Positions 47,422-64,000 of a stretch of 64,000 bases of DNA are shown here, one piece after another (position 1 is the first letter of the stretch; each line of letters begins with the position of its first letter). A program made the translations under genes and the position numbers. Source of the DNA: Epiperipatus broadwayi. Lineage: Eukaryota; Onychophora; Udeonychophora; Euonychophora; Peripatidae. Under the pieces are notes generated by a model. That model had not been told where the DNA came from. It saw only the letters and a list, made by a program, of their open reading frames with translations, and made no database searches. The DNA is taken from positions 399,001-463,000 of the forward strand of contig JAQFVV010006646.1 of assembly GCA_028023455.1 (NCBI GenBank), in the 5' to 3' direction.

Positions 47422-50001
47422 GCTAGATCTTGTTTAACATTTGGATAATAAACCGTCTTCAAAATAGTTAATCAAAGCTATTTTCTAAATTTAACGTCGG
47501 TTTGAAATGATTAAAATAACTGCTATAATTGGTATTCCTAGATTTAAGCGTGGATGAATAAATATTAGCATGGATGTAATAAACTTGGAACATTTTTAAT
47601 AGAGAGATGTAGAGAGTAATGACTTATGAAAAACATTTTCATTTAAGTTCTGCGTGTCCCGTTTTTGAAATTGTTTCTTGTTTATGGAGCCACGTAAAAT
47701 CGTCAATGTAATAGTGATTATAATAACTAATACAAATGGATAAAATTGCATGTATGGAATTTAACTATAATTATAGCTATTGCTTCATGTATTTGTGATT
47801 TGACACATCGTACCTAAATTCCACGGATCATATTTGGAGTTATAAAATGCTATGTAATCCAATTTGTGACACACACCTACTCTAATTCATGTGTTGAACT
47901 ATAAAATGCGATACGTTTAATTTATATCATACACACACCTGTTAAATTTTATGTATTTGATAAATAATTCATTGCATTAATTTATAGTTATGTGAACTTG
48001 CATGTGAAGTTCATAAGTTATGTTTTATTAAGTTTAAGTAATAGGGGTTGAATAAAATATTTATTCAAGAAAATAGCGCTTGCGGAAAAGCTTAAAAAGT
48101 AATAAATGAATTCATGAGACGTATTAATCTTTGTGGGGTATTTTGTTAGTCTTTCCAGATTTATATTCCTATACTAATATTACTTATATTATATTACATA
48201 TGTTTTACTTTAAGAAAGATAAATTAGTACATTAGTTGTCCTGATTAGCGTAACATTTATTATGCAAGAACCCACATTTGCTAGAGTTTTAATGTTTTTT
48301 TTGAATGATCAGAATAACTGAGGGGGATGATTTTGCACTTTAATGTGAAGTAAACCGTAAAGTTGTTTTAGAATGTAAAAGGCATTAATCTGTGCTGGTG
48401 GTTAATCCGCAGATTATTTTATTGCCATTTTGTATTTTACACTCATTCTTGCGCTGGTGGTTAATCCGCGGAATGGTGTACTTGTACTTATTGCTTTATT
48501 ATGGTGTATAAATCCACCAAAACGTTAGTGTTATATAATTCCTCCATGTAGATGAATACATCCACAGGAATATGTTTTGCTTCATAGATATAAGTTGGGC
48601 AAAGTATTCTAGTTAATCTGCTAAATCATCTTCTTTCATTTTAAGCATAATTTATAATATAGATCATCAACTTGTAACAGGACATTTTATTCAAGTACTT
48701 CATAATAATTAACTGTTGGTTGATTTTTATTTACCGGAGTGTAAGTTTAAATTATCACTTTATTAAATGATTACATTGTAGCTAAATCCTACAGACATAA
48801 CATTATTAATTATATTATTATAAGTTTGCGCTAGGGATTTATTGAATCTGGAAATGACGTTAAATATTTCATAAGTTAATGCTGAATTTGATATAATTGT
48901 CTCAATATTCATTGTATCAAAATTGAAATATAAGGTATGATTAGGTTCTTAAAAACTATACCTATGAGATGTTATGCAGAAATTCGATGGAATTATAATT
49001 TATTTATTTTATTTGTTTATTTATTTTTTTATTATCACATTGGAATTAATTACTATTATTCATAATTTTGTAAATAAAAGTTGATTTATAATTAAACTTA
49101 CTGTGCCATTGCTATATGTGTCTTTCATAAATCAGAAATCATAAACCTTGGATAGAGCATACCTTGAAATACATACTGTCGTCAACATGATATAAAAGTT
49201 TATTGATATTTTGAGAAATCATTTAGATGCTTTTCGTCTTTGGTAGTTTATGATGTATGAGGTACAATAAAATCCCATATACCTTTTTCATCATTTTGGC
49301 TTTGCGTAGTTGATTCTAGTACACCATACAAATTAATTATTAAACTTGTAAACAGATTTACCAAATAATGACATGATTAAATATCTTTACTTAACGTTTT
49401 TAAATTGTCATTCGTCAATACAATAAGAGTCTCAATGATATATTAAATTATAAAGGAACCCAAGTATTCATGTTTATTAATTGCAAAGCTTTACCTGGAC
49501 TAGCATCTGTATTAGATATCATAGAGATGATTCAAAATTTCGTAATTTTATATAATTCCACAAATTATGCCATCTTGTACATGGTCGGCCATCGGGTCTC
49601 ATACAATAAAAATTGCAAATTAGGGTTTGAAAATAATAACATTACACTTATAATTTGATTAAAGTATCTTATCATAATACTATAGTAGTTCTTCGCGGTA
49701 CACCCTGGCTGCGATCAAGTTAAATCATAAAAGTTTAGGTTAGATCATTAATTTGGTCTGTAGTAAGTTGCCCCAGATGTTGATTGTGGTCTTTTGTGCA
49801 TAAAATAGATAGCATGATATGCTTTTGGATACAGCTCTTAATAGCTGATAATGTGCAACGGGAATTGATCAGTGATAGAAGTTACGATTCTTAATGCATT
49901 TGCATTATGTAGTTGGGACCACGCAATTTACGGTTACAATTTATAGTGTTGCAACAAGTACGGCATGATGGGTAGTGTAGGGGCACGGAAGGTTGGTTAC
50001 A
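47422..50001 (+). repeat. Gypsy-2 3' LTR, second part
   Basis: About 2580 bp matching about 37811-40390 of the 5' LTR, ending GGTTGGTTACA at 50001, then ATATATATGC. Confidence 0.9.
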
Positions 50002-52438
50002 ATATATATGCATATATTTTATGTATATAAATGAGCACAGACACCCCTGTATGCCTGTTTTAACCCATTATTTAATCACTTTAGAAAAAATTCAAAAATC
50101 AAATATGTACTGCATACAGTTAGCAATAATATCTATAAATCAAAATATAAAATCTGCCCCCCCCATTCAAAAGCCTTCATTCAAGGATTTATATATTTGG
50201 ATGGCTCTATCATAAAAATAAAATAAATATTGAAAAAATATTTTTACTAACTTCCTCACCTACACCTCTAAATTTTAATTAGCATCCTGTTCTGCAGCTT
50301 GAAAACCCAAAAGAGTAAAATGATCCATCAATCTAACAATACACTATGAGTTGTAGCACTGTGTTATGCACAATATATAGCCAACTCTTTGGCTTAACTG
50401 TTTCATACTTTGCTATTTTGATGTTTTTTTTTGTTTCACATGTTAATGTAAAATATATGATAAAATGATTGTTACATATCAGAAAATAATAAATTTGACA
50501 TTATTTGATACATATTTTCATTTACTCTGAAATAAAATTTAAATGTTCACATTTTGTTTTTGGAAATATTAAAAATAAGACTGTAATCAAAATAAAGATG
50601 TTATACATTATTATTTTTATTATTTTCAATTAATAAAATGAATGAAATATTACTAAAAATTCATTATTTTTACACATCTGAACAAATAATTATTTATTTA
50701 TTTAATATCTAATGAATTATGCTTTAAACGTTTGTTTTTTTAATATTTAATGCAAATTTATGATTTCGTCTTATTCATAAATGTCAAGTAAATTGTTTAC
50801 ATCATAGCAAGTCTTCAAATTTGCTTCTGGTGATATTTATGTTAACTGATAATATAATGTTATATTTTTGAAAATAATATTATTCAAGTCAACATAAGTT
50901 ATTAATAATTCATGTTTCTTGATATCTAATAAATATAGTGCAAATTATTTTTTTAAAAATATGTAAATTGTAATCAATTCACAAATAAACATATTTTTCA
51001 ATGTTGTAAAATGCCAAACATTTTAAAGCCTTGGCAACATATAATGGCTGATCATGTCAGGGCAGGGATTATGTCTATTGTAGAGTGGGAATTATGAATT
51101 TCCCACCATATAGCATGGAATTTTTTGGGGAAAAAAATTATTATAATAAAGTATACCATTTTACATGCATTTTAACATATACTATGGAAAAATCCACTAG
51201 GGGGTGAATTGGCTAAAATATGTTTCTTTTTCTTTTGAAGAATAAGTGGATTAAATTTTGTTACATGATTATGAAGAAGAAAAAAATTAAAACCATACAT
51301 GGAAGGAGTATCCAACCACATTCTGCTTTTCCACTGAATATGTAAAATTTTGGAACAATACCTATAAGATTCTGGGCTAAATATGAATTGTCCAAGGCTT
51401 TGCTCACATCTGGTCTCTTATGGGTGGAACAGTATGTGAATGCAATGCTCACCTCTAGATCTTACAGATTTTGAGTTAAACACAGACTTTCGACAATTGC
51501 ATTGTAGATTCGTTAAGTTTTCACGATAGCTTGAGCATGTCAGGAATAAAGAGCAACAATACATAGTATGCAACACACCAAATACCAGCTGCCAACACCA
51601 ACATCCACTGTCTAAATTTAGAGACTGTTCCCCTCCCTAATATCCACACCACAATTTATCTCACTCTCTAAGCTTAAAACAATGACAAAACACTTATATT
51701 TTTTATCTGCTTGACTTTATATCCAACAGCTCTTATAATATATATAACCATAAATATTAAATCCCCAAACTAAATAAACTTTCAAAATATATGTAAACAT
51801 TAGTTTGAACATACAAATTTAAGATAAAATGTTTTAAAAAAATATATCACTCTCAAAGTTGGTAAAGTAAATTTTGATCAGAATTTTTGAATGTATTTCT
51901 AAATCAATCAATTAATTTTAACTTGTAGATATAATACAGATAAATCTATCTTGTGAAGTACTTTACATATCCGTTATCAGAAGTACAGAAATATTTGGAA
52001 GTATAGATTGTATTGCTTCATTTCTATACATACACTAAAATGTCTGTCTAACACAACATTGTAAAGAAATATTTATAAAAAGTATGGACATTAGATCCAT
52101 AGTGTTGAAGCTCATGCATGGATGATAGTATAAATAATTTTTGTTGTAATTAAAAAAAACATATTTAAGACAATTTTTAGTTTAGTTATATAAATCTCTA
52201 ACACTATATAAAATGATTTATAAATTTGGTAATAACTGTGGGTCTACTATTGATATTACTACTGCTATCATACTATTAATATTTTTGTATACTGCTATTG
52301 TTACAACATTGTCATTATTACTAACAACTTCATTGCAATTTTTATTTCTAACAATAAATCATATTTTAGAGTAAATTGTAAAATAAAAATATTTATTTAT
52401 TTGAAAACATTTCTTAAGTTTTGAATTTCTTTATTTTT
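50002..52438. other. Non-coding DNA upstream of the receptor gene
   Basis: AT-rich, with a C-run at 50157-50164. A 63-codon minus-strand frame at 51261-51452 shows no recognisable family. An upstream non-coding exon of the receptor gene may lie here or further left; I cannot place it. Confidence 0.45.
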
Positions 52439-52440
52439 AG
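52427..52440 (+). promoter_or_regulatory. 3' splice acceptor of the receptor gene's 5' UTR exon
   Basis: 'tttctttatttttag' followed by 'gcgaaattggg' gives a polypyrimidine tract and AG 77 bases before the start codon, implying at least one upstream non-coding exon. Confidence 0.5.
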
Positions 52441-52516
52441 GCGAAATTGGGACGGAAAAACAACAATTATTTGATTCTGAACTCAACATTAGGATCTGGG
52501 GATATTAAATGTAAAA

Positions 52517-53410
52517 ATGACAAAAAATGCAAGTAATTTTTCAATTTCAACTGACTCTCCACTTGTCTTTATATCTGCAAAATATTTGACAGAAACACAA
52601 TTAACTGTAATTTACATACTATTTTTATTGCAATTTTTTATCAGTTATTTTGGAGTAATTGGTAATGTGTTAAATATAGTTGTTTTTGTTAGTCAGAAAA
52701 CTAAAACCATCTTTGCAAAGTATATGATTTTTTTATCATTTTCTGATTCCATGAATATATTATCAATATTTCTATTTTATTTTCAGGATTGTCTAGGTTT
52801 ATTTTACCTTCCACAAATTTTATTTACCTATTTATTCGTAACCACTATGTCATTTAATCTATTTACAATAACAACTTTAACAATTCAAAGATTTATTGCT
52901 GTCATCTTTCCTACAAAAACTCATGTTTTTGAAAAGTATCATTACAAAATAGTTTTTGTCTATATTATTTATAACTCCTGTTATTTCTTTGACATTATTT
53001 TGAAAAAATTTATAATACTAAAATATAAAATAATGGTTGAGGAGAGTTTAGCATCAGTCATTGTTTGTGGTTTTGGTTTTTTTATTCTAACATCATTAAT
53101 TATCCGTAAAAACAATAGAAATCAAAGATTTTTCCTCAGACAAAATTCTGACGATGGCATGATCACTTTATTGCTTGTGCTTGTTACCATGTTCATAGTT
53201 TCTCATACGTTAATATTATTGATATTATTTCTTTTACGTTTAGATAACTTATGGTTCCTCAAAGCCTACATGACTTTCTTCTGGCTTGCCATTAATTATT
53301 TGGAAAAAAGTATAACATTTTATGTTTATATTATATTTTCTCCGAGTTTTCAAAAAATGTTTGTGAAAATTTTTAAACGTTCCAACTCGGTTCATCCAAT
53401 GACAAAATAA
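52517..53410 (+). CDS. Rhodopsin-type G protein-coupled receptor, single coding exon
   Basis: 297 residues, ATG in an A-rich context. The N-terminus has two sequons (NAS at 4, NFS at 7). TM1 is about 28-58 with the GN motif (Asn50), TM2 about 67-89 with FSDS (Asp77), TM3 about 100-127, and the DRY position is QRF (Arg125). TM4 is about 143-163, TM5 about 176-197, TM6 about 214-240 and TM7 about 250-274, where NPxxY is replaced by SITFYVYI; a basic tail follows. These features match lineage-expanded, intronless chemosensory/peptide-type receptors of gastropods and other lophotrochozoans. The ligand cannot be told. It is shorter than usual because the TM4-TM5 loop is only about 12 residues and has no Cys for the usual disulfide; the third loop is also short. 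The frame is intact, with a 5' acceptor and a poly(A) signal, so it is probably expressed. Confidence 0.8.
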   Translation: MTKNASNFSISTDSPLVFISAKYLTETQLTVIYILFLLQFFISYFGVIGNVLNIVVFVSQKTKTIFAKYMIFLSFSDSMNILSIFLFYFQDCLGLFYLPQILFTYLFVTTMSFNLFTITTLTIQRFIAVIFPTKTHVFEKYHYKIVFVYIIYNSCYFFDIILKKFIILKYKIMVEESLASVIVCGFGFFILTSLIIRKNNRNQRFFLRQNSDDGMITLLLVLVTMFIVSHTLILLILFLLRLDNLWFLKAYMTFFWLAINYLEKSITFYVYIIFSPSFQKMFVKIFKRSNSVHPMTK

Positions 53411-53577
53411 TTTTGATATTCACATCTCTTATACAGTCTCATAATATATGCTACAGATGTAACTACTAGATTGCACTATGTAATGAAATTTATTACAAAC
53501 GATTCATTAAAAACTTATATCTTTATGTTAATTGATTATGTGTATTTATAGTTGACACAGTATAAGAAAAATATTTA

Positions 53578-53583
53578 AATAAA
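53578..53583 (+). terminator. Poly(A) signal of the receptor gene
   Basis: AATAAA 168 bases after the stop codon, with T/G-rich sequence ('tttgtatttggtgtt') downstream. Confidence 0.6.
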
Positions 53584-53848
53584 AACAAGTTTAGAAATGT
53601 TGAATTAAATTCGAAAACCAAAACACTTTCTATTTGTATTTGGTGTTATAATATTTTATTTCTTTCTATATATTCTAATGCCAGTGATCATTATTACACC
53701 AAATGGAGTAAAAAAAAAGGCTTCTTCATTTTATTCTGTTTTTTTTTCTCTTTTTCTCATCTTCTTTATTTACTCATTATATTTCATCTTATAAGGCTTT
53801 TTCTGTTTTTTTTTCATTGTTATTATTTTTCTTTTTCTTCCTTTCATA

Positions 53849-53864
53849 TATATATATATATATA
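53849..53864. repeat. Short (AT)n at the SINE 3' end
   Basis: AT dinucleotides directly abutting the end of the minus-strand SINE. Confidence 0.85.
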
Positions 53865-54040
53865 TTTTGCCAGTCAAAACATGCTTATCCATCTAACACG
53901 AGCTGGAACTCACAAAATGTACTTCAAACCCAGTCAAGCCCGAGATTTAGGTCAGGGACCAGCCTGGATTCGAACCCACTCTCCAAGCACCAGATCTAAC
54001 ACCCAATGGATAACATAACAATGGTAGCACACAAGATTTA
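53865..54040 (-). mobile_element. tRNA-derived SINE
   Basis: On the minus strand GGGTTCGAATCC (53977-53966) is a perfect pol III B box, preceded by a tRNA-like half ('ttatccattgggtgttagatctgg'). After the B box comes a body ('gttccagctcgtgttagatgg') ending GGCAAAA and then (TA)n. The A box is degenerate, so the 5' limit is approximate. Confidence 0.55.
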
Positions 54041-56974
54041 ATTCTTCATCCGGCCCACTAGCAAATCGGAGAAAACAATAAGACTCAAGACTTAAACATA
54101 TATATAAACAACATAAATACTAGACATTCCACAGATAAAATCTAACATATTTAAATAATAGGGGCTTTACTAATGAAATAGCTATGGGAAATTAATGAAT
54201 TGGATTGATTTAATAATGAGACAGAAACTGATATATGATGAATTAAAATATATTTATTGACAATTGTTGTTGGCAAATGCACGCAGGCATTTTATTTATA
54301 AAGTAACATTACTCTAGGCCAATAATTGATACGTTGGCTATTATTTAATTGCTCCAATATTATTTAATGGAAACAAATACCCTACTATATCTAATCACTA
54401 CATTAACTTTTACCAGTTATGCCCTTTCATCATCAGTTCGTGTGGCTATTGTACGTGAAATCAAACCAAGTCTGGAGTGAAGCTTAATAATACGTCTTAA
54501 TTATAATAAATTTATTTTAACTATGGGCTTTTAAAGCGTCCCAGATAGCTTTAGATCGAACGGGTTTTCAAGAGTGCTTCGGATCAACGCCGAAGACTGC
54601 ATATTAGGGAGGAAAGAGTTGGCTATAATGATTTTACTAATACGCTAGGCACAAGTAAAGTATAATAATAAAGTGGCTCTGCAGATGGAAGAATGGTTTT
54701 AGGGTTTTTGTGACAAACAACGGTTTACCCAAGAACCGGTCGTCATGCTGCTAATGGGGAACCTTTATTTGATTCAGAGGCGGGGGACTTACATGCTAAT
54801 CTGGCCCGTAGCTCAGACTTCGCTACTGCACTACCCTATAAGAGAAGATGTGCTGGCAACGCCGTGGCTCCATCTTATATATAAAACAGCACAACGAAAG
54901 AAATATTAATAAGTTCCACATCCGCCAAGCCGAAGGATATGATAAATGAAATATCACATATTAAATGAACACAAGTTTATCAGCTTGATCAAAAGAGCCA
55001 ACTCTCCTGTAGCATGAGAAATATGTGTATGCTACTGACGGGAAGATATACAAACTTTACTTTATCCCATTCAATCTCTTTAGTTATCTATAACTACTAA
55101 ACTTTTAAAAAAAGAGGAAAAGTATATTTAATAAGGGACTTACGAATACTTTACTAAAAAAATATACTTATGCTTGCACTCCAGGCTAGTTTAATCTTTA
55201 GTAATATAATAATTAAAGGTTGAAAAACCACATTTTATATTTATATTAATTAATTTATTAAGTGAAAAAATATGAATTTGGGTTTCGAAACAGCGCACGA
55301 AATGACGCTATATAAATAATTTAAATTTATATGTTTAAAAACATATTCTATAATTAAATGCACGCTGTTTCGAAACATAGGCATAACTAACAATAATTAA
55401 AATAAGCAAAAGAAAAGCAAAATATAACTGCAGTGATTAAATTATATAGCAAAATATTAATTAATAAAGAAAAATTTGCAAAAGTATTACATTTTCTAGA
55501 ATTAAAATATTATTTTAGGAAACAATTTAGACAGTTTACACTATTGAATTAAGGAAAAATTAGCAAAAAGTATTTCATTTAAATATTATTTCAGAAACAA
55601 TTTAGCAAGAAAGTTCAATAATATGGTTAGCTAACCTGTTTTGAAGAAACTGACTGTTTTTGAAATTTACAGAGCTCTGCGATTTTAAATATTAAAACAG
55701 TTCTCCTGTAGATGGGCTGGAGATATTTGAACTGGAATGAAGGTGAATTCTTGGGTGGCTTATGGCATCTTCAATTTAGTTGGGAGACAATTTTTAAAAT
55801 AGTGTTTCTTTAGCTGGATTGAAATCGGAGGGAAGGCAAATTATTTTTACGGCTTATGGCATCTTCAAATTTAGTTGGTGTAAGCTTGGTTGTTCCTTTG
55901 GCATTTGATGGATTGAACTAGGCATTCCATCACGGGAAAGCAGCAAAATTTTACCTGACTTTAGCCAGACATGTTAAGGTTGAACAATAATAAAACTTCT
56001 CCTGTTGACTCTCTTCAAAAGTAAGATGGATTCTCTCTTCCTGCTTAAAATAAGGCCTATTTATATCCTTCTACTAAACTTTAACACCTTTCTGGAATTT
56101 CATAAGCCTCGGGACCAATTGACTTTTAATTAAAGCAAAATAATATAATTCAATTTCTACAACAACTGATAAAATCTCCGAGGTGTTATATTTAATTTCC
56201 TTAAAAAAATGTATCAAAATATATAAACTATATAATTTGATTCATTTTCATGAATTAAATTCCTTTTCATGAATTAAATTCCTTTTCAGGTGTTATTACT
56301 TAGCAGAAGGAACGGTATTCTGATTTAATGAAAAGTCTTTTGTTGCAAACAAAAATCAATCAGGAAACAGATTTTACTTTTTTACCTGGGTGTGTCACTA
56401 ATTGATATCTTGTATACAAAAATTCTCATTTTTAATTGCGAACGGATAATTCTTATTTTATAAAACTAAATAACTTTTAACATATTTGTTTATTAAAAAA
56501 AAAAGCAAATTTAAAGAAAATACTTGAGTTTCAATTATATATATAAAACATTAAATCAGAAAACCATTAAATATGTTTTAAAGAAAATGTTTTACATTAT
56601 ATCTTCTTTATTTAAACTTAAATATATATACAAATCATTTTGCCATTATTCCAAGGTTTAAATTATCCATCCACATACGAATATAATAGCGAATATAATT
56701 AAGAATTGACTGAAAATTAATAAAACATTTTATAATAAATTAAGAGCATTTCTCCGCTATAACTTTATCAAACCTGTCTAATTATAGCATGTTTTCGTAT
56801 GTCAATGGATGATGCAATTTAAGCGGCCATTATAGCAAAGTTTTCCCGCTCGACTTATATATAACATTTTTACATTTAACATTTTTTACATTTAAGATAG
56901 GTTCGAAACTAGTTCAGACGAGTAGGTCATTAGGTTGATGGTGAAACGGAAAGGGATTGGAGGTTTCCGTTTCA

Positions 56975-56982
<8 letters not shown>
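54041..56982. other. Non-coding DNA with small repeats and hairpins
   Basis: No gene found over 2.9 kb. 54480-54900 is less AT-rich than its surroundings. A block of about 28 bp ('ggcttatggcatcttcaa.tttagttgg') is repeated at 55757 and 55852. 'GTTTCGAAACAGCG' at 55284 and its complement at 55363 form an inverted repeat. 'gaaacggaaa' and 'tttccgtttc' (56943-56974) form another hairpin just before (AT)n. Confidence 0.55.
55284..55378. repeat. 95 bp element with 14 bp inverted ends
   Basis: GTTTCGAAACAGCG at the left and CGCTGTTTCGAAAC at the right are exact complements, and each holds the 10 bp palindrome GTTTCGAAAC. It could be a MITE-like foldback element or a hairpin. Confidence 0.6.

Positions 56983-57002
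<20 letters not shown>
56983..57002. repeat. (AT)n followed by TGTAACATGCC
   Basis: A short AT tract. The adjoining sequence at 57003 begins TGTAAC, like the gypsy LTR ends in this window, but I found no matching GTTACA end nearby. Confidence 0.8.
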
Positions 57003-57005
<3 letters not shown>

Positions 57006-57504
57006 AACATGCCGTTTGTAGTCTCACTTCTGGGCAATATATTAAATAAAAAAGGTTAGCTCAGTTAATGATTATGTTCAGTTAAATGCAAATAATTGGT
57101 AAATAAAATATCCTGCAATTTTTTAAAACTTTCTACTAGCAAAAATAATGAAAAGATTAAGTTTATTAAATAAATAAATAAAATATTTATTATATCATGA
57201 GACTTGGAAATGAAATACAGATGACAAGAAAGATTACATTGAGCCAATATCCCACAGAATACTACCTCAATGGCATAAAAACACTATCCCCCATATTATT
57301 ATCTCAAATAAATAAACTTATAGTATTCTTATGACTTTAATAAATCCTACTCATTAAGATTAACTAATAATTAAATCTTAATCTTATATTTATGATAATT
57401 TAGCTCAATAAAATCTCAGGTTCATAAAACTATTCTAAGTTAATCAAGATCACTGTAGTAAAATATGATAAGGGATTTTTATGTCATTCTCTACTACATT
57501 TAAC

Positions 57505-64000
<6,496 letters not shown>

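Larger units (their letters stand above)
36911..50001 (+). mobile_element. Gypsy-2: gag-bearing, pol-deleted Ty3/gypsy element with giant LTRs
   Basis: 5' LTR 36911-40390, primer site, leader, gag, a 58-codon pol remnant, polypurine tract, and a 3' LTR at 43392-50001 split by a nested 3.1 kb insertion. LTRs start TGTAACC and end GGTTACA (perfect 7 bp terminal inverted repeat). The flanks are (AT)n on the left and ATATATATGC on the right. Gag is homologous to that of Gypsy-1, and the pol remnant is homologous to the last 58 residues of Gypsy-1 Pol. With LTRs, primer site, polypurine tract and gag kept but protease to integrase lost, it resembles TR-GAG-type non-autonomous elements that use enzymes from a relative. 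Confidence 0.9.

Noticed and set aside
39859-49658. Frame MFINCKALPGLASLLD in both Gypsy-2 LTRs
   Set aside because: Same reason: duplicated by the LTRs, no known domain.
51261-51452. Minus-strand 63-codon frame (HKRPDVSKALDNSYLAQN...)
   Set aside because: Less biased than its surroundings but short, unrecognised and without a supporting partner exon.
54430-54460. A further hammerhead core (CTGATGATGAAA on the minus strand)
   Set aside because: Only one base separates the two core boxes, so stem II cannot form.

Overview
This is a very AT-rich animal nuclear DNA window made almost entirely of transposable elements and simple repeats. I see no rRNA, canonical tRNA, operon or CRISPR. The only convincing host gene is a short-looped rhodopsin-type seven-transmembrane receptor with one coding exon (52517-53410), preceded by a 5' UTR splice acceptor and followed by a poly(A) signal. 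Single-exon receptors of this style, together with long (AT)n tracts and Penelope-like, RTE-type and Ty3/gypsy elements, suggest a mollusc, perhaps a pulmonate gastropod. That placement is inference; insects carry similar retroelements.

Layout. 0.2-2.0 kb: two 5'-truncated Penelope-like element (PLE) copies joined head to head, with GIY-YIG endonuclease ends. 2.1-2.9 kb: a short direct repeat pair with a primer-site-like sequence. 5.6-8.3 kb: a decayed ORF with SGNH-hydrolase motifs, possibly a LINE ORF1. 8.6-23.7 kb: a complete minus-strand Ty3/gypsy element (here Gypsy-1) with about 4.5 kb LTRs, gag with three stops and pol with two. 24.37-25.72 kb: two arrays of a 399 bp unit joined head to head, each unit carrying a type I hammerhead ribozyme fold (retrozyme-like). 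30.7-35.1 kb: two 5'-truncated RTE-like LINE copies with a complex inverted/direct repeat between them. 36.9-50.0 kb: a plus-strand Ty3/gypsy element (Gypsy-2) with about 3.5 kb LTRs, gag and only the last 58 codons of pol; its 3' LTR is split by a 3.1 kb unclassified repeat. 52.4-53.6 kb: the receptor gene. The remainder is AT-rich non-coding DNA with a SINE, a (TAA)n tract, a poly(C)/(TA)n tract and a second copy of the 3.1 kb repeat running off the right edge.

How the parts relate. The most interesting signal is the pairing of hammerhead arrays with PLE debris. Both loci have the same architecture: head-to-head copies, outward 3' ends, and (TA)n at the edges. Animal retrozymes are thought to be mobilised by PLE machinery, and this window looks like a snapshot of that system. 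Both gypsy elements, a 105 bp TGTAAC-ended mini-element, a SINE and the 62.3 kb repeat also abut (AT)n, so dinucleotide tracts look like a shared landing site. Every identity statement here is by eye; no alignment or database search was run.
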